DNA of 64,000 bases from Omphiscola glabra (taxonomy: Eukaryota; Mollusca; Gastropoda; Lymnaeidae). Position 1 is the stretch's first letter, and the number at the start of each line of letters is the position of its first letter. The notes below the pieces were generated by a model that was not told the DNA's origin, made no database searches, and was given only the letters and a program-made list of their open reading frames with translations. The stretch is taken from contig OZ024808.1 of assembly GCA_964017045.1 (NCBI GenBank), positions 4,481,284 to 4,545,283 on the forward strand, given 5' to 3'. Shown one piece after another: positions 1 through 18,951 of this stretch. Both the position numbers and the translations under genes were made by a program.

Positions 1-440
1 GACACATTTAAATACTAATATCCAAAATGATGACAGTGCGTTGTTGAACAAGAATCTAGGAAAAAGAATGACACTGGGAGATGAGCAAGAAAATCTCAAA
101 TAATTAAATCTTTAAAGTACCAACTTAGATTATTATTAAAGACAAAAATTTGTTATTAATTTCTTAACATTGGTGCACTGCTGTTGAGCAAACACTTCAT
201 TTAAATATATTTTATTTTATAAAAATTTCCTTACACTTACTTACTCAATTGATATAACAAGAATACACAACAAGTTTTGAGAGATTACAAGCCATATTTA
301 GACTAAGATGTGCACCAAATCAAAAAGTGTTCCATAAACCAGAGATTATTAGCATTAAAATGTAACTCAATAAGTTTTATATTATCTACATTATTTATCA
401 GCCATGTACAATTTATAGAAATTTGTTACAAAGAACTAAC
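1..440. other. Probable sulfiredoxin intron 1 (minus strand)
   Basis: AT-rich sequence downstream (minus strand) of the sulfiredoxin exon donor. I searched for the catalytic GGCHR-coding segment expected in the next exon and do not see it, so the remaining exon or exons must lie left of the window. No other gene-like signal. Confidence 0.5.
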
Positions 441-1190
441 TTCAATAGTGTTCATCAATGATGCTACTTTTTCCTCATCCAATATGGAAGGAATGGGTCG
501 TATAAGGACACGCATAGGAACTTCGTGGACTTCTGTAATGTGTGCACCATGTACAGTTAAGTGGTCTGACATGATCTTGCAAGGTAATTCCCTCTTTTCT
601 GTTATCTGTGTTTGGTCTTCTGTTCGAGACATGACTTCAGGTTCAGAATCAGATTCAAGTGTTATATCTAAGCCAGTTTCACTGCCCTTAAAATTATGAG
701 AATGAAGGCAAGGGCCTGAAGATATTCTATTTTTACAAAAAAATCCTGAAGTGAAACTTGAAGGAGACTGGCCATTTAATTGTTCAGCACACCTACCATT
801 AATAAATCTCATAAAACTCGAAGGAGGGCATGGCTTTGGCTTAAAACTTAACAGCTGGCTAAAGCCAAAGGGACAGCTGTTACTGTTACTGTTTGAAAAT
901 CCGCCTTTGAAATGGTGCTTAATAATTTGTTTATTTTCAGGAACAGATGAAAGACAAAATTTTGAATGTAAAATTGAAGTTAAACTTAACCATTTCAATA
1001 TGACTGCAAAAACATAATTTGTGCTCAGTATTGTAGAACTTAGTGAAAACGTTAAATTAAATTTAGGCTTTCGACTGCTGGCAGTGCTGTGGAATCCTAG
1101 GCCTAGACTTGGTCCTAAGCCAACGGAGACGGCAGACAAAGATCCTTGAAATCGGGATACATACGTATATCCTAGATAATGCTGCGTCAT
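441..1190 (-). CDS. SRXN1: Sulfiredoxin, first coding exon (partial gene)
   Basis: Sulfiredoxin reduces cysteine sulfinic acid in over-oxidised 2-Cys peroxiredoxins, using ATP and thiols. The last ~45 residues of this open frame (IxEVHEVPMxVLIRPIPSIL, then DEEKVxSLMxTIE) match the conserved N-terminal part of the fold, including the VLIRP strand. The frame ends at a 5' splice site after ...NTIE (GAA|GTTAGT, boundary at 441). The catalytic GGCHR motif is not in the window. The frame is open from an ATG at 1190, but ~205 residues precede the conserved core, much longer than the family's usual short leader. Methionines at 812, 632 and 572 are alternative starts. The upstream part is Ser/Phe-rich and could be a mitochondrial presequence or simply 5' UTR. 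Family call is firm; the start is not. Confidence 0.85.
1181..1190 (-). promoter_or_regulatory. Candidate antioxidant response element
   Basis: On the minus strand this reads ATGACGCAGC, a perfect fit to the NRF2/small-Maf element RTGACNNNGC. SRXN1 is a well-known NRF2 target in animals. The site coincides with the first ATG of the long open frame, so either that ATG is a promoter motif and translation starts further in, or the overlap is chance. Confidence 0.45.
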
Positions 1191-1586
1191 TTAAATATTC
1201 GTCATTGGTTTAATTTCCGATACAATGAATGTGTGTAAAGAGTAGCTTTGCCCTTTCTAAAAAAAAAAAAAAGGTCTAAAGTCTTGCTTAAACGGCGAAA
1301 CATTATTGCAATGTCATTGTTTATCGTGATAGTTTATTTTAACTTCGTCGCAAAGGAGAGAGTTAGTTAATTGGCGAGTTGTCGAACTTCGTTAGAGGAA
1401 TTCAATAACGAATTAAAATTCTATTTTACAATATAGTAAGCAATTGTTCATTTAAATGAAATTAAATATGCATGGCCTTTCCGTATGGATAAAAATGTAT
1501 AAAACAAAATCGCCATCCTTCTCTGCAAGAGTTATGTAATGGGATATAATCCACGAAAGTAACGAAATGAAAACTAATTTATAATA
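1191..1586. other. Intergenic, presumed sulfiredoxin upstream region
   Basis: AT-rich with an A13 run near 1260. No convincing TATA box or exon seen. Confidence 0.4.
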
Positions 1587-1842
1587 CGAAGTGGCTATAG
1601 GTACACGGGTACCAGAATTGAGAGGTTTGGATTAAAAAACGATTTAAAATATTATTGTTGGGTTTGTAAGACTAAATGAGGTATCAAATGAAAGATAATT
1701 GAATGTACTATACGTTTGAAATGTTAATTCTTCAGTTTTACTAAAATAAACTACCACAAATGACATCCGAATAGCATTGAACTTAATGGTACACGGGTGC
1801 GAATGGCGGTGCTGCGTGTCCGGGTCCATTTTGACTAATGAC
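1587..1842 (+). repeat. Dispersed repeat A, copy 1
   Basis: About 255 bp beginning CGAAGTGGCTATAGGTACAC and ending near GTGTCCGGGTCC. The same sequence recurs at 26,808-27,062, and in inverted and direct copies at 36,150-36,630. It looks like a non-autonomous interspersed element; class unknown. Confidence 0.75.
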
Positions 1843-1949
1843 CATTGGACACTAACCAAGCAAGTGGATTACTTCCTTTTCTACCATTTACTCAATTATG
1901 AACACTAACCCCCTCATTCATCACCCCCCTACACATATCCAAATTCACA

Positions 1950-2173
1950 CAGAGAGAGAGAGGAGAGAGAAATAGGGTGAGGGAGAGAAATAGGGGGAGA
2001 GGGAGAGAAATAGGGAGAGAGAGAGAAATATGGAGAGAGAGGTAGTAGGGGGAGAGAGAGAGAGAGAGGAGAGAGAAGTAGAGAGCGAGAGAAATAGGGT
2101 AAGAGATAGATAAATAAGGAGAGAGAGAGAAATAGGGAGAGAGAGAAATAGAGAGAGAGAAAAAAGAGAGAGA
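1950..2173. repeat. (GA)n-rich low-complexity tract
   Basis: Interrupted GAGAGA with AAATAGGG punctuations. A shorter (GA)n tract at 15,060-15,120 has a similar left flank (CTAACCAAG...TGGATTACTTC...), suggesting a mobile unit carrying the tract. Confidence 0.85.
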
Positions 2174-4644
<2,471 letters not shown>

Positions 4645-4699
4645 CAATATAAGCCAAGATACATCGTGGAATATGAGCAAGCTCCTTGAAAACAACGAG

Positions 4700-5300
4700 C
4701 TTTGTACAAAATAATGTACGTATGCGCTCTTACACCATTTATCCGAATGAGAGAAATCTTTGGAGAGATGTTGTGCGCACGCCCGCAAAGGTTTCTAAAT
4801 TTATTACAGTCATTTTAAAATATTCCATTTTTTACCAGAGGCCCTATTTTCGTTTTTTTTTTTTAAATATTAGCTATATAATTATAACTTCAAACGTTCT
4901 GCGCCTCTTTCACCACTCATGCGATTGATCCTACACCACTCATGCGATTGAAATAAAACTGTAGTGAGTTGTTGTCCACAGGCCTACGCATTTTTTTTTA
5001 AAAGTCCTTTAAAACCTTTTAAAATATTCCGTTTTGGGCCGTTGGCCCTAAATTTGTGTTTTCTTCTTATTTTTATGAGCAATGTAAAAATATATTCCAT
5101 AAGTGCTCCTATACCATCTATACGATTGCGATTTAAAAAAAAAACAAAAAAAAAACGTTGTTGATACGTTGTGAGCAAGGCCGCAAAGATTTTCGGAATT
5201 ATTACAACCATTTTAAAATATTCCGTTTTGAGCGAGGGGCCCTTTTTTTCGTTTTCTTCTTCTTCTACACATTAAGGGCCCACGATCAATTATGGCTCCT
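4700..5300 (+). repeat. Dispersed repeat B, tandem partial copies
   Basis: Copies of a segment with TATGCGCTC...CCATTTATCCGAATG, then GTTGT..GCGCACGCCCGCAAAG, then TTTTAAAATATTCC and a GGCCC-rich end, at ~4720, ~4900-5040 and ~5090-5260. The same family is at 8,868-9,400. Class unknown. Confidence 0.65.
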
Positions 5301-5333
5301 ATAACATATGAGCTAAACAAGTATAATTTCATA

Positions 5334-5401
5334 CAGAGGCGTAACAATGGCTTGGCATTGGGGCAGTTGACAAGGGCGCCAAAAACCCAGTTACGCCTCT
5401 G
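5334..5401. mobile_element. 68-bp hAT-type MITE with perfect 8-bp TSD
   Basis: Inverted ends CAGAGGCGTAAC and GTTACGCCTCTG flanked by perfect duplications ATTTCATA at 5326-5333 and 5402-5409. An 8-bp duplication with CAG...CTG ends is the hAT signature. It is a very short, internally deleted relative of the ~207-bp elements at 17.3, 18.7 and 19.5 kb, sharing GGGCGCC inside. Confidence 0.9.
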
Positions 5402-5409
5402 ATTTCATA

Positions 5410-5986
5410 CCGTACACGCCCCCCATACCATCGGATTTTTGAAGGGCTTAAAGTTGTGATGAGGTTATTTTCTTAATTATCATCTTTCAATGCAGGTAGG
5501 GTAAAGGGGGACGGAAATTCTTTACCTGCTTGTGTTATGCAAAAAATATTTTATCTTACTAAAACTAGTAACACGGCTCATGGACGCCCGCAAGTAGTGG
5601 CGGATTGATTGATTAAAAAATTTTTTTTAGACAAAAATAGATTTTTTTTTATTAAAGTAAAGAGAAAATAAAGAGAAAGTATTTTGACATCCCCCCCCCC
5701 ATGGAAAATATTTTGCCCCCCCCCTAAATTTTTTTCTCTAGATCAGTTAATGGCCCCCAAAGGGCTGTGGTCGCAAAGAAAACTTGAGAACCATTGTATT
5801 TCATGATGACATGTTTATCAGACATCTAGAAACATTATTTAGGAGTCAAGAACCGTTGAATTTTGTCGTTAACCGAATTTCGCTGAGCACTTAGCCACCC
5901 TGGGATTTCCCCATGGTTGAGAGATGTGATCGTGGGTCGGACTGCTCTATTATGTCACTATGCATGGCTAGTTACGTAACTGAGAT
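5410..5986. other. Intergenic, no gene seen
   Basis: Low-complexity AT and C-run sequence. A CTTGAGAACCATTG stretch near 5786 resembles a decayed SPIN-like end but is too short to call. Confidence 0.5.
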
Positions 5987-6029
5987 GTCTGGTGTCACGC
6001 TGACCTAGTTGGTCAACTTGACACCAGAC
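5987..6029. repeat. Nested hairpin
   Basis: GTCTGGTGTCA at 5987-5997 pairs perfectly with TGACACCAGAC at 6019-6029. Within the loop TGACC and GGTCA (6001-6005 and 6011-6015) pair around TAGTT, giving two stacked stems. Confidence 0.7.
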
Positions 6030-6062
6030 TCAATGCTTTCTTCCTATTCAATTTAAAATGTT

Positions 6063-6310
6063 TCACTTCAAGTGGACCATGTCAATCTGGAGTAAGACCA
6101 TGTCACTCTGGAGTAAGATCAGGTCACTTTGGAGTAAGACCAGGTCACTCTGGAGTAAGAACATGTGACTTTGTAGTAAGAACAGGTCACTCTGGAGTAA
6201 GACCATGTCACTCTGGAGTAAGACTATGTCACTTTGGAGTAAGACCATGCCACTCTGGAGTAAGACCATGTCACTCTGGAGTAAGACCATTTGACTCAGG
6301 AGTAAGACCA
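6063..6310. repeat. ~21-bp tandem repeat, ~11 copies
   Basis: Unit around TCACTCTGGAGTAAGACCA, variably diverged. It shares this core with the 49-bp array that follows, which evidently grew from it. Confidence 0.9.
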
Positions 6311-6800
6311 TAGAATAAGCTTCTCTTGAAGTGGACCAGGTCACTCTGGAGTAAGACCATAGAATAAGCTGCTCTTGAAGTGGACCAGGTCACTCTGGAG
6401 TAAGACCATAGAATAAGCTGCTCTTGAAGTGGACCAGGTCACTCTGGAGTAAGACCATAGAATAAGCTTCTCTTGAAGTGGACCAGGTCACTCTGGAGTA
6501 AGACCATAGAATAAGCTGCTCTTGAAGTGGACCAGGTCACTCTGGAGTAAGACCATAGAATAAGCTTCTCTTGAAGTGGACCAGGTCACTCTGGAGTAAG
6601 ACCATAGAATAAGCTGCTCTTGAAGTGGACCAGGTCACTCTGGAGTAAGACCATAGAATAAGCTTCTCTTGAAGTGGACCAGGTCACTCTGGAGTAAGAC
6701 CATAGAATAAGCTGCTCTTGAAGTGGACCAGGTCACTCTGGAGTAAGACCATAGACTAAGCTGCTCTTGAAGTAGACCAGGTCACTCTGGAGTACAGACT
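6311..6800. repeat. 49-bp tandem repeat, ~10 copies
   Basis: Unit combines AATAAGCT(T/G)CTCTTGAAG with GGACCAGGTCACTCTGGAGT. The alternation of TTC and GCT variants suggests duplication of two-unit blocks. Confidence 0.92.
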
Positions 6801-7023
6801 ATGGAATACACTACACTTGAAGTTCAGCCATGTTACTCTAGAGTAAGGACCATAGAGTAAGCTTTCCTCAAAGCCCGAAACCAGCCTTGGTGCTATCATA
6901 ACACAAACATTAATTTAAGTCTACTATTATTCATACGACTGTTCCTAATCCAGGGGATTCGCGTATGAACTGCTGACGTTAAGTGAACTTATTATTAGTC
7001 AAGTTGAAACCTAAGTATAGTGG

Positions 7024-7553
7024 TACATCAATCTTATCCTTCAAAGTCATTTAAATACATCAATCTTATCATTCAAACTCATTTAATACATCAGTCTTAT
7101 CATTCAAACTTATTTAAATACTTCAATCTTATCATTCAAACTCATTTAAATACATCAATCTTATCATTCAAACTTATTTAAATACTTCAATCTTATCATT
7201 CAAACTCATTTAAATACATCAATCTTATCATTCAAACTTATTTAAATGCATCAATCTTATCATTCAAACTCATTTAAATACATCAATCTTATCATTCAAA
7301 CTTATTTAAATGCATCAATCTTATCATTCAAACTCATTTAAATACATCAATCTTATCATTCAAACTTATTTAAATACATCAATCTTATCATTCAAACTTA
7401 TTTAAATGCATCAATCTTATCATTCAAACTCATTTGAATACATCAATCTTATCATTCAAAGTCATTTAAATACATCAATCTTATCATTCTAACTCTTATA
7501 AATACATCAATCTTATCATTCAAACTCATTTAAATACATCAAAGTATTTTGTT
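7024..7553. repeat. ~32-bp tandem repeat, ~17 copies
   Basis: Unit around TACATCAATCTTATCATTCA followed by AACTCATTTAAA. It lies ~300 bp upstream of the TATA box of the secreted-protein gene. Confidence 0.95.
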
Positions 7554-7854
7554 AAAGCATGTCACGTGTTCGACATGCAACAGCTCCCTGGCCATCGATT
7601 TAAGGACGTGTTCTTGGACAAACATTTTCAAAAAGTTAAAAAATAAAAATAAAAATACTGAAAGGAAAATTAATGAACCCTATTAAAATATGAAGATTCA
7701 AAATATTACATAATTTTAAAAAATTAAGTCAACTATTTATAAGTTAAGTGCCATGTTTTGAATGAAGCCCGGGACAATAAAACGCGACCGACATGCATGT
7801 AAAGTCAGTGAACCGTGTGCAATTTTACAGAGTTTAAAGCGACCTGAAGAGTGC

Positions 7855-7862
7855 TATATAAG
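7855..7862 (+). promoter_or_regulatory. TATA box, secreted-protein gene
   Basis: TATATAAG lies about 30 bp before the presumed start of a short leader exon that ends at a good donor (CAAT|GTAAGTAG at 7915/7916). Placement is by spacing only; no transcript evidence. Confidence 0.5.
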
Positions 7863-7885
7863 ACCACAGTGATCTGTTTTAGACC

Positions 7886-7915
7886 ATCACACCCAGCAGT
7901 GAGCAGACCAACAAT
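7886..7915 (+). other. Non-coding leader exon (5' end approximate)
   Basis: Ends at donor GTAAGTAG (7916). The next exon starts at 8266 after TTTGTGTATTTGCAG and reaches the ATG at 8333. The 5' end is inferred from TATA spacing. Confidence 0.4.
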
Positions 7916-8064
7916 GTAAGTAGTTAAGAGTTAACTACAGTGAACTGACCTTCAATTTAAGTAGCTAAGAGTTAACTACAGTGAGCAGACCTTCAATTTA
8001 AGTAGCTAAGAGTTTACTACAGTGAACTGACATTCAATATAAGTAGTTTAGAATTAATGACAGT
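7899..8064 (+). repeat. 41-bp repeat duplicating the leader-exon donor
   Basis: About four copies of a unit running from CAGTGA through GACC..CAAT, across the donor and into the intron. Only the first copy has a usable GT (GTAAGTAG). Later copies read TTAAGTAG, TTAAGTAG and ATAAGTAG, so the extra donors are dead. Confidence 0.8.
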
Positions 8065-8332
8065 GACTTGATTGTACATACTGACTGGGTGACTAGATTA
8101 TATCTACAGAGTGAATGTCTGCTCTTCTGAAACTATGTGTAATTGAATGAAGTTATTCAGCCTTTTAAATAAATGTCTTTACATTCAATGTGGCAAGCAG
8201 AAATATAGTACCGCTTTAAATTAATTTCTTTAATTTATTTGCTTCATATTTTTGTGTATTTGCAGTTAGACATACCTGATCCATACAAGTCTTGTATACA
8301 GATTGATATAGCTCTGTCTTACAGTCTCCAAA

Positions 8333-14156
<5,824 letters not shown>

Positions 14157-14373
14157 TAGTTTCCAGATGTGGGTCACCTAAACTGGACTCTTCTAATACA
14201 TTTTCATTTTTATAATCTCAAATTTATTATTTCTTACAATGTATTTTTTCCCAGCATAGATTAGCTTATTTCCTGCATATCTATTTTGCTTAGTTCATAA
14301 TCCCCTATCTATGTCATAGATAACAGCCATTTTTAATACAAATTAATATCATACAGTTATTTTACATAATGGA

Positions 14374-14379
14374 AATAAA
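14374..14379 (+). terminator. Candidate poly(A) signal, secreted-protein gene
   Basis: AATAAA about 220 bp after the stop codon; another AATAAA occurs near 14,719. Confidence 0.5.
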
Positions 14380-15169
14380 ACGAAACAAGATATGTTATGT
14401 AAGATAAAGCGATACATGTATGCAATGCATATTGTTTTATGTTGACTAGATTTAAATTTTAAAACAAACTCTTTTAAAAGTGTCGAGCAAAATTGTTTTC
14501 TCTACTGCATCAACAATGAAACACATAATTTTCAATACCATTTAGGATTTCCAAAATAATAAAATTAATAATAACAACAAAATTCCTTTGCCTTTCGTTG
14601 AAATATTTCAAATTGGAATAATTGGTCATTTATATGATTCGTATAATTATTATTGTTTAAATGTGCTGTTATTTGTATTACACGCTTAATTTCAAAATTC
14701 ACTTAGTATAGCTACTCAATAAACTCTGCAAACTTCATTTCTGTTTTGACTCTTTTGTTCATATTTGGTGATTTGAAAACAAATACAATCCAATCGTTTT
14801 CGTTAAAGAAGTGAAATTGTTTCTACAAAGATTAAGATCCCATTTACTGAGGAGAAGCCATCTTTGTAATGTTAAATAAATATTCTGTTAAAAAACATTG
14901 TATATAATGCCCGCTCACAAAAACTGAAGGTACCGCACTCTAAACATTGGAAACTAACCAAGGGCAACAAACCAAGCAAATGGATTACTTCGTTTTCTAC
15001 CATTAACTCCCTTATCAACACTCACTCATCCCAATACACAAATACACATTCACACTGAGAAAGAGGGGAGAGAGAGAGAGAGAGAGAAAGAAAGAGAGAG
15101 AACAAGAAAGAGAGATAGACAGAAGGACAGACGGACAAACAGAGAAAAGGAAAAGCACTCCCCGTTGTA
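14380..15169. other. Intergenic, no gene seen
   Basis: AT-rich; from ~14,945 it resembles the sequence at 1,850-1,960 and leads into a short (GA)n tract (15,057-15,125). Confidence 0.5.
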
Positions 15170-15278
15170 CTTCCGTTTTGTCATCGTTAAGTTTCAACTT
15201 GCTGAGTGTCATCCATGACTTGACATCAGCAAAGCTCTCCTGCAAAGTCCGGACAGCGGAATCGACAAGAGATGGATG
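15170..15278 (-). pseudogene. Non-LTR retrotransposon RT fragment
   Basis: Minus-strand translation contains LQESFADVKSWMTLSKLKLN followed by DDKTEV, the well-known segment after the catalytic motifs of CR1/L2/Jockey-type reverse transcriptases. About 36 residues survive; both sides are unrelated low-complexity sequence. Confidence 0.85.
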
Positions 15279-15504
15279 GGTATGTATATGTATATACATA
15301 TATATGTATGTATGTATGTATATAAAGCTTTTGTACAAAATGTTGACCCTGTATATATATATAAATATGTAGATAGGCCTACATCAAACATTGGCAATCT
15401 GTTTAAAAAATTATATTTCTTTAAAAATCAGATTAACATATTTAGTTCAATATCAGTTGTATAATGACGTCATTCTTTTCAAAAACAATGTACATGTAAA
15501 TGAT

Positions 15505-15975
15505 GTCGGCACTGAGCATGTTGAACTATGATGTCTACACTGTGCATGTTGAACTATGATGTCGGCACTGTGCATGTTGAACTATGATGTCGGCACTGAG
15601 CATGTTGAACTATGATGTCGGCACTGAGCATGTTGAACTATGATGTCTACACTGTGCATGTTGAACTATGATGTCTACACTGTGCATGTTGAACTATGAT
15701 GTCTACACTGTGCATGTTGAACTATGATGTCTACACTGTGCATGTTGAGCTATGATGTCTACACTGTGCATGTTGAACTATGATGTCTACACTGTGCATG
15801 TTGAACTATGATGTCGGCACTGTGCATGTTGAACTATGATGTCTACACTGTGCATGTTGAACTATGATGTCTACACTGTGCATGTTGAACTATGATGTCT
15901 ACACTGTGCATGTTGAACTATGATGTCGGCACTGTGCGTGTGGAGCTATGATGTCGGCACTGTGCATGTTGAGCT
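15505..15975. repeat. 28-bp tandem repeat, ~17 copies
   Basis: Unit TGATGTCTACACTGTGCATG plus TTGAACTA, with a GGC variant for TAC in several copies. Confidence 0.97.
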
Positions 15976-16094
15976 GGACAACGAAAAGGAAACTTCAATT
16001 AACCGATTAAAAAGTTAAATGAGGATGTCATCGGGTGCGCACTTTATATGGAGAGTTACATTTCATCCATTATTATTGAGCTAAAGCATCTGTA

Positions 16095-16200
16095 ATCTTC
16101 TTGAAATGAATGAAACACAGACACTGTGTGTAAGTAAAACAATTCAAAGTTTTCGGCAAACGCCTTCATCAATACAACAACAAAATTCATATATGTCTTA
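16095..16200. repeat. Dispersed repeat E, copy 1
   Basis: Contains GAATGAAACACAGAC...GTAAAACA..TTCGGCAAACGCCTTCATCA..ACAACAA. A diverged relative is in ABCG2 intron 8 at ~41,545-41,700. Confidence 0.5.
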
Positions 16201-16847
16201 ATTAATTGTACAAAATACATATATTATGTCTATAGATTTATAAATATATATTTTATATCTTAGCTATAAAGATGAAAGAAAATAATAAGTAATGGCAGAA
16301 GTCACTTGCGAGAACAGAGCAAATTTTTTTTTTTTTTTAGTAGCTAGCAGCTTAACTCTATTAAAACAGGAAATTGTAATATCAGGGTAATAATAAAATA
16401 TCTAATCTGTTTGCAACCTTCTATTCAAAAATTAAACATATCTTGACAGTTTTGGGATAAGACGCCCCCCCCCCACCCAGAGTTCACCCGACGGTCAATA
16501 TAGTGGGGACAACCTACCAAATAAATTCTTAATGTCATATCCGTCACTATGACTTGGAAGTTGGATTCAAGCTAATATTAAAATATGAAGAGTGGCAAAA
16601 TAAAAAGTATTTTTGGTCTCAGAGTTTTTGGGGGGTCTTTTATCTATGCACCGGATGATATTCTTGGCAGTTTGTCTCAATTATCCATCCTTCTAATGGG
16701 CTAACTCTAAATGGGAAAACCTAAGTTTTCTCTCGCGATCTCAACACGTCCCCCTTACTGATATTTCCCAACGCTCTATTGTCCCATGTTGCCATGCAAT
16801 TTGAAAAAAAGTTACCGAAAAAAAATTAAAAATTAAAAAAAACGTCA

Positions 16848-17137
16848 TTCGTTATTAAAGGGAGACCATTCGTTATTAAAGGGAGACCATTCGTTATTAA
16901 AGGGAGACCATTCGTTATTAAAGGGAGACCATTCGTTATTAAAGGGAGGCCATTCGTTATTAAAGGGAGACCATTCGTTATTAAAGGGAGGCCATTCGTT
17001 ATTAAAGGGAGACCATTCGTTATTAAAGGGAGACCATTCGTTATTAAAGGGAGGTCATTCGTTATTAAAGGGAGACCATTCGTTATTAAAGGGAGGCCAT
17101 TCGTTGTTAAAGGGAGACCATTCGTTATTAAAGGGAG
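16848..17137. repeat. 21-bp tandem repeat, ~14 copies
   Basis: Unit CATTCGTTATTAAAGGGAGA plus C, with occasional GGAGG variants; very homogeneous, hence young. Confidence 0.97.
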
Positions 17138-17243
17138 TCTCCATTATACAATTATTTTTTAATGTAAACGCATTTCTCATTAATTAATTATTTTTTTTTA
17201 AATTTGTTTCATTCCTTGTGAAACCCAACAGGAGTAAGCCAGT

Positions 17244-17520
17244 CAGTGGCGTACCTAGGGCTGGTGTCACCGGGTGCGGTCCCAGAGGCGTAGCGTAGGG
17301 GGGCAGGGGGGAACAGATGTACCCGGGCGCCAGCTAGTTAGGGGCGCCATAATGTGCTTTGGTATTATTTTATTGATGAAAACAATGGGTTTGAGAGTTG
17401 AAAAAAGGAAAAGAGGGCGCTTTAAAACGAATCTTGTCCCCCGGGAGCGAATCTTGTCCCCGGGCGCCAAACCCTCTAGCTACGCCACTGTGCGGTCCGC
17501 ACCCCTTGACTATGCCACTG
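17244..17520. mobile_element. Short hAT-type MITE split by a second MITE
   Basis: Outer ends CAGTGGCGTA and TATGCCACTG with flanks AAGCCAGT and AAGCCAAT (7 of 8). Without the inner insertion and its duplication the outer element is only ~61 bp. Confidence 0.8.
17283..17490. mobile_element. hAT-type MITE nested in another, perfect 8-bp TSD
   Basis: Starts CAGAGGCGTAGC, ends CTAGCTACGCCACTG; flanked by perfect TGCGGTCC at 17,275-17,282 and 17,491-17,498. Same family as 18,746-18,951 and 19,484-19,653. The interior has paired CCCGGGCGCC blocks and is non-coding. Confidence 0.92.
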
Positions 17521-17537
17521 AAGCCAATGTCTGTATC

Positions 17538-18616
17538 CAGGGCCGGATGAAGCCATTTTGGTGACCAAGCCACAAACCCACATGGGTGCCCCCTTCTGCC
17601 CGGGGCCCCTGATCTTTCACTGACCGTGACCGCTGGTATGTTCAATATTATGCAAAGAAAACAGTTGTTAACAAATATGTTTGTAGTTTGTACTAGTATC
17701 ACTTATATAAAACCTACAATAAAGTATTTCTGCATTAAAATTAATAGTTAATAAATTTTGAAATAATAATAGACAAAAATACTTTGAGTATACCGTCAAA
17801 GTTAATTTTGCGCAACACATCTGCCTCGATCATAAGCAGAGAGAAGGAATCGAGGCTTTCTTGTTTCATTGTTGATCTATTTGGATTTGTTGTACGTTTC
17901 AACTGAGAAAAAGAGCGCTCAGTTGAACAGGTAGTAACCATTAATGTTAAAAATATGCGCAAGGCGATTTCAACATTTGGAAAGGCACACTATGTTGTCT
18001 CTAACTATTACTTTGTATAAGTCTCCATGATTGAACTGTTGTTTTCTGATTTTGATGCAGGAAACTTGGGTCGAATATATGAATGAAACTGTTGTAGTTC
18101 AGTACATAAATTATTGTTCAGATCTTTAGGATAAGCATTTATTAGTTCTTCACAACACTGAGATGTTTGTGATAGTGATACATCGACCAAACAAGAAAAT
18201 TGAACTGCTACATCATTATATACTTGTCTACTCATTTCTGTCTCAAGTTTGTCAACAACGGCGTAGAATGCAGATATACGAAATTTGTCTATGGCATTCA
18301 GAGATACCGTACCTCAGGGGCATCACCATCAATGACCACTGTCGTTCGTTTACAATTACGGGTCAAAGTTGACTTATAAACTACACCTGGTGTTATTATG
18401 CGCTTAATTTTTAAGCATTCAAGATTGTACCAAACTTGAATGTGAATTTTTATTATAATGTATTTCTTCATTTTCATAGCACTTGTTCAATTTTCAGTTG
18501 TTTCTGGGCTTAAATTTGTTCAAAAAAAAAAAATAATTCTTGAGGACTTGAGGTGCCCCCGAACGCTTGGTGCTCAAGGCACGTGCCTTGTTTGCCTAAT
18601 GGTTAATCCAGGCCTG
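17538..18616 (-). mobile_element. Decayed hAT transposon, ~1.08 kb
   Basis: The left end CAGGGCCGGATGAAG and right end TTAATCCAGGCCTG are inverted matches of a typical hAT terminus. Inside is a minus-strand transposase C-terminus. No matching 8-bp flanks were seen, so it is old or rearranged. Confidence 0.75.
17741..18363 (-). pseudogene. hAT transposase C-terminal remnant
   Basis: Minus-strand segments: RISAFYAVVDKLETEMSRQV..., EELINAYPKDLNNNL.., then MRIFLTLMVTTCSTERSFSQ LK..TNPNRSTMKQESLDSFSLL. The last is the hAT dimerisation region (VTxxSxERSFSxLK, RSTMxQERL). The layout resembles ZMYM1-like hAT proteins. It is broken by stops and has no DDE core. Confidence 0.85.
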
Positions 18617-18745
18617 CTTCCAAGGCAAATTTAACCGCTGAGACTCACGATAAAACACAAGATTATCTGCACCTCCCCCCCAAAATAACATATTTCATAT
18701 TTATCACCCCTTGAATTACAAATAAAATATTTTAAAAACTCAAAA

Positions 18746-18951
18746 CAGAGGCGTAGCGTAGGGGGGCAGGGGGTACAGATGTACCCGGGCGCCAGCTAGT
18801 TAGGGGCGCCAAAATATGCTTTGGTATTATTTTATTGATGGAAATAATGGGTTTGAGATTGGAAAAAAGGAAAAGATGGCGCTTTAAAATGAATCTTGTC
18901 CCCGGGCGCGAATCTTGTCCCCGGGTGCCAAACACTCTAGCTACGCCTCTG
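18746..18951. mobile_element. hAT-type MITE, 206 bp
   Basis: Ends CAGAGGCGTAGC and GCTACGCCTCTG; flanks ACTCAAAA and ACTCAAAC (7 of 8). Confidence 0.9.

Noticed and set aside
1..440. Second sulfiredoxin exon with GGCHR
   Set aside because: No sequence on the minus strand encodes the catalytic motif; it must lie outside the window.
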